In this document: in pieces, positions 6,918 through 12,794 of the stretch | Numbering within the stretch: the first letter of the stretch is position 1 | How the letters are laid out: every line of letters begins with the position of its first letter | From: Verrucomicrobia bacterium UBA1731 | GTDB taxonomy: Bacteria > Verrucomicrobiota > Kiritimatiellia > RFP12 > UBA1067 | Length of the DNA: 13,072 bases | Reading direction: 5' to 3' | Assembly (NCBI GenBank): GCA_002317575.1 | Contig: DCIH01000046.1 | Location: 26,693-39,764 of the forward strand | Notes under the pieces: model-generated | Database searches by the model: none | The model's input: only the letters and a program-made list of their open reading frames with translations | What the model was told of the DNA's origin: nothing | Program-made: the position numbers and the translations under genes

Positions 6918-8779
6918 TTCTTGCCGTCTTCGTAGGCCTTCTTGCGGGCCTCGAACGCCTCGTTCCACTGCTCGCGCTCCGCCTTCTGCGCGTCATGCCG
7001 CTGCTCGGCGCGGAAATCGCGCTCCTTGCGGAACCGCTTCAGGGATTCCTGGTCGTCCTCGTGGCGGACGTCCGTCTTTTCCTTGAAGGCCTCTTCGCGC
7101 TCGGTGCGCGCCGCGTCGTCGCGATCGGCCTGGTCGGAAAGCTCCTGCTCGTGCGCGATGTCACGCTGGCGCAACATCTGCACGCTCACAACGTCCTGCG
7201 ACGTGCAGTTGTAGTAGGCCGCGTCGATCACATGCGGCGTGAGGATGAACAGGCGCTGGACGGTTTCCGTGTTTCTGGAGTAGCCGCCGAAAAGCCAGCC
7301 GATCCACGGAATGTCGCGCAGGTAGGGGATGCCCCAGCCGCCGTCTTCGTCGATGTCGCGGAAGTAGCCGGCCAAAAGCAACGAGTCGCCGTCCGCCAGC
7401 GCGGCCTGCGTGATCAGCGAAGAGGAACGCGTCATCGGCATGCCGTCCACGGAAATCGTGCCGAAGCCGCCGTCGTCCAAACGCAGCGTAAGCCACACCT
7501 GGGCGGGCAGATTGGTGCTGTCGACCGGCGGGTCGACGACACGCGGTTTCACCTGCAGCGTCATGCCGGCGCTGACCTCCTTGATGTCCGCGACGTTTTC
7601 GCCCACCACTTTCGCGTGATAGCTCTGCGTGTCGCTCATGTTCGCCGCCATGTTGTTCATCGTAAGGAGGGAGGTGCGCGACACGTTCCGCGCCTTGCCC
7701 TTGGCCTTCATCGCGGACAAACTGGCGCCGACATTGACATCCTTGCCTAGATAGGTGAACGCGCCCGCGAGGCCTTCGCCGGCCATGTCGGCGAGTTCCG
7801 TGAGGTTCTGCGCGTTCTGACCCACGCCGCCCTCCATGTCGCGGTGCGCGCCCGTCACCTTCAGCGAAAGTTGCCAGTCGAGCGAATCGTTCCTCGACAT
7901 CTCCAACGCCGTCACGCCGATTTCCACCAACTTCTGCGGACGATCAAGCTCCTTGATAATCTGCTCGTACTGCGACATCTTGGAGCTGACATCGCGCACA
8001 ATCACGGCATTCAAGCGGTTCTCGGGCACGACGATCGCTTGGAACTGGTCTGCTTCCGGATCGCGTTGCTGCTCGGCCTTCTCGACATCATTGGAGGACG
8101 CACGCAAACGGCCGTCCACCCGCGCGCCCATGATTTCCTGAAGCAATGACGCCACGCCTTTGATTGACACGGTGGACTCGGCCGCCGACGCCGAAATGCT
8201 CACATTGTCCGCCCATGTGTGCACGAGCGGAAACACGCGCGTCTCGACTTGGTTGAATGTGCGCATCTCGCGGAGCTTGTCCGCGCGCACGATCATTTCG
8301 GCCAACAACTCCACATACCGCGGCGGACCGGACACGAGGATAAGTTCGTCGTTGGACGCGGCCTTGATGGGATAGCGTTCGTCTTCGACGCCCAGCTCCT
8401 TCAGAAGCGCGCACACTTCGCCGGCCTTCATGTAGCGTAGATCCTGCATCATCGTCTGCACTTCGCTGGCGGCATACACGTAGAGCGCCGCGCCGTCGTA
8501 ATACCACGCCAGATTGTGGATGGTGGAGAGCTTGTCGAGGAATTCGCCCGCGGGAACATCCGCGAAATTCCCGGAGAACTCGCCCTGCACCGATTTGCTC
8601 ATCACCACGGGAATGCCTTCGGCGACGCCGAACGTGTCGAACGCCTGCCGCACATCCATCGCACGCGCCGTAAGCGTGTACTTCGGAAGACGCCACGGGA
8701 TGGTTTTCGCTTCGGCGCAAACCAAAAGCGCGCTCGCGCCAATCCAAAGCGCTGCCGCAAACAACTTGAAGATATTCAT
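6914..8779 (-). CDS. sctC: T3SS outer-membrane secretin SctC
   Basis: SctC forms the outer-membrane channel of the injectisome. Residues 1-24 are a Sec signal peptide with a probable cleavage after A-E-A. Periplasmic N-domains follow: N0-like at about 30-105, N1-like at about 108-170, and another ring domain to about 282 containing 'NRLNAVIVRD'. The secretin domain spans about 283-518, starts with 'KLVEIGVTALEMSRND', and carries the classic end motif 'GDSLLLAGYFRD' to 'IPYLRDIPWIGWLFGG' and 'LFILTPHVI'. The last 103 residues extend past the barrel. About 80 of them are very rich in Asp, Glu, Arg and Lys, and may replace the S-domain or pilotin-binding tail. The ATG at 8779 has AAGGA 6 nt upstream. 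It is the first gene after the predicted promoter. Confidence 0.93.
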   Translation of the reverse strand: MNIFKLFAAALWIGASALLVCAEAKTIPWRLPKYTLTARAMDVRQAFDTFGVAEGIPVVMSKSVQGEFSGNFADVPAGEFLDKLSTIHNLAWYYDGAALYVYAASEVQTMMQDLRYMKAGEVCALLKELGVEDERYPIKAASNDELILVSGPPRYVELLAEMIVRADKLREMRTFNQVETRVFPLVHTWADNVSISASAAESTVSIKGVASLLQEIMGARVDGRLRASSNDVEKAEQQRDPEADQFQAIVVPENRLNAVIVRDVSSKMSQYEQIIKELDRPQKLVEIGVTALEMSRNDSLDWQLSLKVTGAHRDMEGGVGQNAQNLTELADMAGEGLAGAFTYLGKDVNVGASLSAMKAKGKARNVSRTSLLTMNNMAANMSDTQSYHAKVVGENVADIKEVSAGMTLQVKPRVVDPPVDSTNLPAQVWLTLRLDDGGFGTISVDGMPMTRSSSLITQAALADGDSLLLAGYFRDIDEDGGWGIPYLRDIPWIGWLFGGYSRNTETVQRLFILTPHVIDAAYYNCTSQDVVSVQMLRQRDIAHEQELSDQADRDDAARTEREEAFKEKTDVRHEDDQESLKRFRKERDFRAEQRHDAQKAEREQWNEAFEARKKAYEDGKK

Positions 8780-8785
8780 TTCCGG

Positions 8786-8790
8786 TCCTT
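8786..8790 (-). promoter_or_regulatory. Ribosome binding site of sctC
   Basis: AAGGA lies 6 nt before the sctC ATG and supports that start. Confidence 0.65.
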
Positions 8791-8825
8791 TGTTGTGCTT
8801 CGACCCTCTTTCTCCGATTTGAAAG

Positions 8826-8854
8826 AGTATACTATTACGGAAAGGCCTTGTCCA
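8826..8854 (-). promoter_or_regulatory. Sigma70-like promoter of the T3SS operon
   Basis: On the minus strand, TGGACA (-35 at 8849-8854) and TATACT (-10 at 8826-8831) are separated by exactly 17 bp. Each hexamer matches the housekeeping consensus at five of six positions. Transcription would begin near 8819, giving a leader of about 40 nt to sctC. It is the best promoter-like sequence I found in the window, and it sits in a gap of about 120 bp between two gene blocks. An inverted CCAC-N6-GTGG repeat (8852-8865) overlaps the -35. A GATGC direct repeat with 10-bp pitch (8872-8886) lies just upstream of that. Both could bind regulators; that is inference. Confidence 0.65.
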
Positions 8855-8901
8855 CGAAAAAGTGGGAAAAGGATGCCGCCCGATGCGTTTTCGGTAGAAA
8901 A

Positions 8902-9162
8902 TCAGTCGATGGCAGGAAGGCCCGGCATGGCCGGCGGCGGAAACGCAAACGCGGCCGAAACCAGCCGACCAAGCGCGTCGTCGCGTCGCAAGGCGCTCTC
9001 CGGCACGTCGCCGATGCCGGAGGCGGCGTCCAGAACGGGCTTGCCCGAAGACGTGACCGTCAACGAGGCCTTTTCGTCACGGGCGGCAGACGGCGAAGCC
9101 GCTTCCGGCATGCTCGCCGCAGGACTCATCCCCATCGGGGCTATGTTCATGTTAACGCTCAT
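8902..9162 (-). CDS. Unrecognised 86-residue protein between the ECF sigma gene and the T3SS operon
   Basis: I do not recognise this ORF. It follows the sigma gene by 33 bp and ends about 50 bp before the T3SS promoter. The ATG at 9162 has GAGG a few bases upstream; an in-frame GTG lies one codon before it. Its third codon positions are mostly G or C, as in the neighbouring genes, which supports real coding. The N-terminus is rich in Met, Asn, Ser, Ala and Pro, like T3SS export signals. The middle is Asp/Arg-containing and helical ('ESALRRDDALGRLVSAAF'), and the end is Pro-rich ('PPPAMPGLP'). No membrane segment is seen, so a membrane-bound anti-sigma factor is unlikely. Possibilities are an early T3SS substrate, a small anti-sigma protein, or a spurious ORF. 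Confidence 0.5.
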   Translation of the reverse strand: MSVNMNIAPMGMSPAASMPEAASPSAARDEKASLTVTSSGKPVLDAASGIGDVPESALRRDDALGRLVSAAFAFPPPAMPGLPAID

Positions 9163-9195
9163 CACGCCCTCGTATACGGCCGCGCTTGGAAAAAG

Positions 9196-9729
9196 TTACA
9201 GCAAATCCTTCAGCAGCGGTTGCAGCTTTTCCTTTGCGCGGAAAATGCGCACTTTCACCAACGCTTCACTCACATTCGTGCGTTGTGCGATTTCACGAAT
9301 CGACAACTCGCCGATCTGAAACAACGTGTACGCCTCGCGCAACAGCGGTGGCAGCTGGTCAAAGGCCCGCTGAAGGCGCGCTCGCAGATAATCGCCATCG
9401 GATTTCAACGCCTTGGGCGCCGTGCTACCGGCGTCCTCGTCCTTGATCTCGTCCTGCAGCACCTCGCGCTTTTGCTTGCGCGCGATGTCGTTGCGGATGT
9501 TACGTGCGATCGTCCAGACGAGGCCGGACACCATGGAGGCGTCGTCCTCGAGATCGTCGCGCATCTTCCACACGCGGAGGAACGTCTCCTGCACGATGTC
9601 GCACGCCGTGGCGTGATTGCAGCCGTTCGCGACCAACCAGTTGGTCAGTTTCGGCGCGATCGCCGCGTAATGTTCCTCAAACTTCACGATCCGTTCACCA
9701 GAGGCCGCGCCGCTCCGCCGGCGCGGCAT
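9196..9729 (-). CDS. ECF-type RNA polymerase sigma factor (sigma70 family, SigE/RpoE-like)
   Basis: The product has the two domains of an extracytoplasmic-function sigma factor and lacks regions 1 and 3. Region 2 spans about residues 17-90, with 'ATACDIVQETFLRVWK' and 'VWTIARNIRNDIARKQKR'. Region 4 spans about 115-172, with the helix-turn-helix 'LSIREIAQRTNVSEALVKVR'. The ATG at 9729 (177 residues) lies 5 bp after the DUF1080 stop, but its first codons encode 'PRRRSGAA' entirely inside a GC-only palindrome. The in-frame GTG at 9687 would give 163 residues starting at the conserved 'FEEHY' helix and is a credible alternative. No obvious anti-sigma gene follows. Its place just upstream of the T3SS operon recalls HrpL, the ECF factor that controls plant-pathogen T3SS genes, but control of this operon is inference. 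Confidence 0.9.
   Translation of the reverse strand: MPRRRSGAASGERIVKFEEHYAAIAPKLTNWLVANGCNHATACDIVQETFLRVWKMRDDLEDDASMVSGLVWTIARNIRNDIARKQKREVLQDEIKDEDAGSTAPKALKSDGDYLRARLQRAFDQLPPLLREAYTLFQIGELSIREIAQRTNVSEALVKVRIFRAKEKLQPLLKDLL
9704..9727. repeat. GC-only palindrome, copy 2, overlapping the sigma-factor 5' end
   Basis: A perfect 9-bp inverted repeat (GCCGCGCCG / CGGCGCGGC) encloses the 6-nt loop CTCCGC. The central 16 bp, CGCCGCTCCGCCGGCG (9708-9723), are identical to the centre of the palindrome at 12760-12785. On the minus-strand mRNA the hairpin starts at the G of the annotated ATG and would occlude initiation there. Two matching palindromes at gene junctions suggest a dispersed REP-like element. 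Confidence 0.6.
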
Positions 9730-9734
9730 GTCTG

Positions 9735-10862
9735 TCACTTCTCTGCGAATGTCTTCGCAAGCTCCGAATCCTTGTCCAAGAACTTCTCGCGCACGAGCAT
9801 GGCGACGAAGCGCTTGATCGCCTCCGTCTTGTGCCCGTCCAGCCGATTGTCCTTCGAGAGATACGCCTTCACGAGCAACCTGCCCGCGGCGTCCGCCTGC
9901 GCGCGGACGTTCGCGTCCGGACGGTAGCAGTAGGATTCCCACAGGCGGATGAACTTTTCCGCGGGATCGGCCACCTCGCCCGCGAACGCGAGCGACTGCG
10001 CCGCCAGCTCCGCGCGGAGCTTCGCGACATCGCCCTGTTTCACGCCCGGACCGCCGTTGACGGTGTTCGCGTAGCGCGAGGGGATGCGGCGGATCCAGAT
10101 GTTGCGGAACGGCACGGGGTTGCCGTGGTCCTGCAGCAGGAGCGACCCTTCCGGCTCCTTCGTCCATTTCTTCGTGCGCACGAGCCATGTGGTGGTGCCT
10201 TCGAGTTCCCAATGGTCCTGCACCAGGACGCCGTTGAAGAACACGGTAAAGCTGCCGGGGTCGACGAGCTTCTCGCCGTCCCAGGTCGGCGGATGGAACA
10301 CGATGTCGTATGTCTGCCATTCGCCCGGCTTGCGCGCGGGATTGACGAGGCACGGACTCTGCCCGTACACCGCGCCCGCCTGGCCGTCGGCGTAGTTCGC
10401 CGGCTTCCACGGCGATTTGGACGGCGTGATCTTCCACGAGTCGAGAATCTGGATTTCGTACGCGCCGTTATGGAAGAGAACGCCCGAATTGCCGTAGCCG
10501 CCGTCGTTGTCGTCCAGCGGCGTCTTCCACTCGATGTGGAGCTGGCAGTCGGCGAATTTCTCCTTCGTCCGCGCGGGACCGGACCCCGGCACGCACACGA
10601 ATTCGCCGTTTTTCATCACCCACTTGGAGGGACCGCCCTTGCCGTCGCCCCAGTTCTTCGCCACGGATTCCGCCGTGCCGTCGAACAGGACGATCGCGTC
10701 GGACGGGACCTTGCCTTCGTCCGCCGTGATCTTCACGGGATCGGGACGGTTCACGTCGTGCACCGCCCATGCATGCCGCGCGTCGGGACGATCCCCCGAG
10801 GGTTCCGCCCAAACCGCCGCCGCGACCAACGCCGCAGCCCCCAAAATCGTCGCACGCTTCAT
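9735..10862 (-). CDS. Secreted DUF1080 / 3-keto-disaccharide hydrolase family protein
   Basis: Residues 1-19 are a Sec signal peptide ('MKRATILGAAALVAAAVWA'). Residues 55-260 form the jelly-roll DUF1080 (PF06439) domain, now known to include 3-keto-glycoside hydrolases. Recognisable parts are 'IVLFDGT', 'GNSGVLFHNGAYEIQILD' (125-141), 'GEWQTYDIVFHPPTWDGEKL' and the final strand 'LQDHGNPVPFRNIWIRRI' (243-260). A C-terminal helical extension of about 110 residues follows. The ATG at 10862 overlaps the stop of the oxidoreductase gene by 4 bp, so the two are translationally coupled. A pair made of a Gfo/Idh/MocA oxidoreductase and a DUF1080 hydrolase fits oxidation of a sugar to its 3-keto form followed by glycoside cleavage in the periplasm. 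The substrate cannot be told from sequence. Confidence 0.9.
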   Translation of the reverse strand: MKRATILGAAALVAAAVWAEPSGDRPDARHAWAVHDVNRPDPVKITADEGKVPSDAIVLFDGTAESVAKNWGDGKGGPSKWVMKNGEFVCVPGSGPARTKEKFADCQLHIEWKTPLDDNDGGYGNSGVLFHNGAYEIQILDSWKITPSKSPWKPANYADGQAGAVYGQSPCLVNPARKPGEWQTYDIVFHPPTWDGEKLVDPGSFTVFFNGVLVQDHWELEGTTTWLVRTKKWTKEPEGSLLLQDHGNPVPFRNIWIRRIPSRYANTVNGGPGVKQGDVAKLRAELAAQSLAFAGEVADPAEKFIRLWESYCYRPDANVRAQADAAGRLLVKAYLSKDNRLDGHKTEAIKRFVAMLVREKFLDKDSELAKTFAEK

Positions 10863-12193
10863 CCCAAAATCCCCTTCTCTGCGTTCCACATGAGCTCGAC
10901 GCCCGGCTTCGCCTGCGCGGCGTTGCCCAAAAGCGACACTTCCGTCATCCGCGCCGTCCAGCCGAAGTTGCTACGCGGCGCGCCGCCCTGCAGGCAGCAG
11001 TCCACGTAGTCCGCCCAGTGCGACGGCGCAGGACCGCTCATCGGCACGCGCGGCGCGGCCTTGCCGTTCTTGAGAACGACCGTCGGCGCGGGACCGAAGT
11101 GCGTCGAAAGGAGCCACCCTTCCGTTCCCTCCACCACGCGGCCCTGGGACGGCAGCTTGCCGTACGGCGACTTCGCTGCGATCTCCTGCAGAAACGCCGG
11201 CGGCATGAAGCGCGGCTCCATCTCGTGCGCGACGGACTCGAACCCGTCGCACCATTCCACCTCGAAGGGCTTGCCGCCGCTCGCCTTCACGCCCGGAAAC
11301 TTCCAGGTGATGTGCGAAACGGTCGGCCAGAACTGCTCCTTCTGCGCGGGCGTCCACCCGTCATCCGCCACTTCCGCCACCACGGACACGGGACCCGTCG
11401 TACCCAACTCCATGCCCTGCCAGATCGGACTGAGCACGTGAAGACCCAAGTCGCCCAGCCATGACGTGCCGAACGCGCGCCACTTGCGCCACGCGCCCGG
11501 ATGATATCCCGCCGCATACGGACGGAACGGCACGTCGCCGAGCCATTCCTTCCAGTCGAGCGTTTCGGGGACAGGCAGTTCCTTCGGCAAATCAAAGGCG
11601 CCAGGACCCGGCTTTCCGCGACGGTTCGAAAAGAGCCACACATGCCGCACCTCACCGATGTCTCCGCGCTTGAGGAAGTCGGCCGTCTGCCGGTCGCATT
11701 CCCACGCCGCGATCTGCGTGCCCATCTGCGTGACGGCGCACTTTTCCGCCGCCAGCTTCTCGATCCGACGGCAGTCCGCGAGATCGTGGCAGAGCGGCTT
11801 CTGGCCGTACACGTTGAGCCCGCGCCTCAAGGCGTCCAGAACATACTTCGCGTGCGTGTGGTCCGGCGTCGACACATTCACGGAATCGATGCGGTCGCCT
11901 TCCGCCGCCAGCATCTCCAGCGCGTTGCGGTAGACGCGCGCGTCGGGACATTCCTTCTTCGCCGCCGCGAGGAACTTCGAGTCGACGTCGCACAGCGCCG
12001 TGATGTGCAGATCCCTGTGCGCCTTGAGGCCGTGCAGGTCCTCCCACGCCATGTTGCCCGTGCCGATGCACGCGTGCGACAGCATCGAGCAGACGTTGCG
12101 GAGTTTCACGACGGCCGGAAACCCGGAAAACGGCACACAGGCCGCAAGCGCCGCGGCGCTCTTCAAAAAGCTACGTCGATCGGTCTTCTTCAT
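10859..12193 (-). CDS. Tat-exported Gfo/Idh/MocA family oxidoreductase
   Basis: The product is a 444-residue NAD(P)-dependent sugar oxidoreductase. A twin-arginine signal ('DRRSFLKSAAAL', residues 5-16) means it folds with its cofactor in the cytoplasm and is exported. The Rossmann fold follows, with 'IGTGNMA' as the dinucleotide loop (43-49), 'DVD' at the end of strand 2, 'VNVSTPDHTHAKYVLDALRRG', and the substrate-side motif 'QKPLCHD' (131-137). Most family members have EKP there; here the Glu is Gln while the catalytic Lys is kept. The C-terminal GFO_IDH_MocA domain contains 'GTSWLGDLGLHVLSPIWQGM'. The ATG at 12193 has AAGGGG upstream. The stop overlaps the DUF1080 start (ATGA). Periplasmic members of this type are abundant in PVC bacteria. 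Exact substrate unknown. Confidence 0.92.
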   Translation of the reverse strand: MKKTDRRSFLKSAAALAACVPFSGFPAVVKLRNVCSMLSHACIGTGNMAWEDLHGLKAHRDLHITALCDVDSKFLAAAKKECPDARVYRNALEMLAAEGDRIDSVNVSTPDHTHAKYVLDALRRGLNVYGQKPLCHDLADCRRIEKLAAEKCAVTQMGTQIAAWECDRQTADFLKRGDIGEVRHVWLFSNRRGKPGPGAFDLPKELPVPETLDWKEWLGDVPFRPYAAGYHPGAWRKWRAFGTSWLGDLGLHVLSPIWQGMELGTTGPVSVVAEVADDGWTPAQKEQFWPTVSHITWKFPGVKASGGKPFEVEWCDGFESVAHEMEPRFMPPAFLQEIAAKSPYGKLPSQGRVVEGTEGWLLSTHFGPAPTVVLKNGKAAPRVPMSGPAPSHWADYVDCCLQGGAPRSNFGWTARMTEVSLLGNAAQAKPGVELMWNAEKGILG

Positions 12194-12213
12194 CTTGCCC
12201 CTTCAGCGTCTGC

Positions 12214-12230
12214 AACTTCAAACTTCAAAC
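12214..12230 (-). repeat. Period-7 intergenic repeat after the deaminase gene
   Basis: Two exact copies of the heptamer AACTTCA plus AAC on the plus strand (TTTGAAG on the minus strand). They begin within the deaminase stop codon and fill about half of the 36-bp gap before the oxidoreductase gene. The unit is shared with 558-572. Confidence 0.55.
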
Positions 12231-12700
12231 TAAAACGCGACGGCACGGCACTTGACGCCCGCCTGCTTGAACATCTTCAGCACCACATCCTGGAACGGAT
12301 AGTCGCCGCCGTACACGACCTCGCGGATGCCGGCGTTGATGATCAGCTTCGCGCACGTGAGGCACGGCGAAATGGTCACATAGATCGTGGCGCCCTTCGT
12401 GGCGTGCCCGTATTGGGCCGCCTGGCAGATGGCGTTCTGCTCCGCGTGCACGCACAGGCACTCGTCGAGCTTCTCGCCCGACTTGACATGGCCCGCACAC
12501 CGCGGACAACCGCCGGCGAAGCAGTTCTTCACGCCGCTCGGCGTGCCGTTGTAGCCGGTGGAGATGAGATGATTGTCCTGCACGATCACGGCCGCAACCT
12601 GACGCCGCGAGCAGTTGCTGCGCTTGGCGACCACGTGCGCGATTTCCATGAAATAGTCGTCCCAACTGGGACGCGGATCGTTCACTTTCTTCTTCGCCAT
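12230..12700 (-). CDS. Deoxycytidylate (dCMP) deaminase, ComEB type
   Basis: The 156-residue product belongs to the zinc-dependent cytidine deaminase superfamily and should convert dCMP to dUMP for thymidylate synthesis in the cytoplasm. The catalytic motif 'CVHAEQNAI' gives the zinc ligand H85 and the proton-shuttle E87. 'SPCLTCAKLI' gives the other ligands, C113 and C116. Between the first helix and the HAE motif lies a Cys-rich insert ('NCFAGGCPRCAG', then 'ECLC'), typical of the dCMP deaminase/ComEB branch and absent from TadA. 'GYNGTPSG' (49-56) is the substrate loop typical of this branch. The ATG at 12700 has AAGG upstream. An in-frame extension reaching 12853 runs into the thrS gene and is rejected. 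The start is 94 bp after thrS; a link between the two genes is not obvious. Confidence 0.92.
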   Translation of the reverse strand: MAKKKVNDPRPSWDDYFMEIAHVVAKRSNCSRRQVAAVIVQDNHLISTGYNGTPSGVKNCFAGGCPRCAGHVKSGEKLDECLCVHAEQNAICQAAQYGHATKGATIYVTISPCLTCAKLIINAGIREVVYGGDYPFQDVVLKMFKQAGVKCRAVAF

Positions 12701-12707
12701 GATCGCC

Positions 12708-12728
12708 TTTTCAGCTTTCAGCTTTTGG
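12708..12728 (-). repeat. Period-7 repeat upstream of the deaminase gene
   Basis: TTTTCAG, CTTTCAG and CTTTTGG on the plus strand form three imperfect heptamers, read on the minus strand as CTGAAAG-type units. They sit just before the ribosome binding site of the deaminase. The unit is related to, but not identical with, the TGAAGTT unit at 558-572 and 12214-12230. Confidence 0.45.
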
Positions 12729-12759
12729 TTTTTCACCCTTCGAACCGGCCCCTTCAGGG

Positions 12760-12785
12760 GGTGACGCCGCTCCGCCGGCGTCACC
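12760..12785. repeat. GC-rich palindrome, copy 1, between thrS and the deaminase gene
   Basis: A perfect 10-bp inverted repeat (GGTGACGCCG / CGGCGTCACC) encloses the loop CTCCGC, 9 bp after the thrS stop. Its central 16 bp are identical to those of the palindrome at 9704-9727. No T-run follows in the minus direction, so it is not a canonical intrinsic terminator, though it could still stabilise the thrS 3' end. A second small inverted repeat, CCCCT-TC-AGGGG, abuts it at about 12749-12760. Confidence 0.6.
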
Positions 12786-12794
12786 GAGTCCGCC

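Noticed and set aside
9163..9195. Promoter directly before the 86-residue ORF (TATACG)
   Set aside because: A -10-like TATACG exists, but no -35 hexamer lies at acceptable spacing.
12749..12785. Intrinsic terminator after thrS
   Set aside because: Strong stems are present but no T-run follows in the direction of transcription, so it is listed only as a palindromic repeat.
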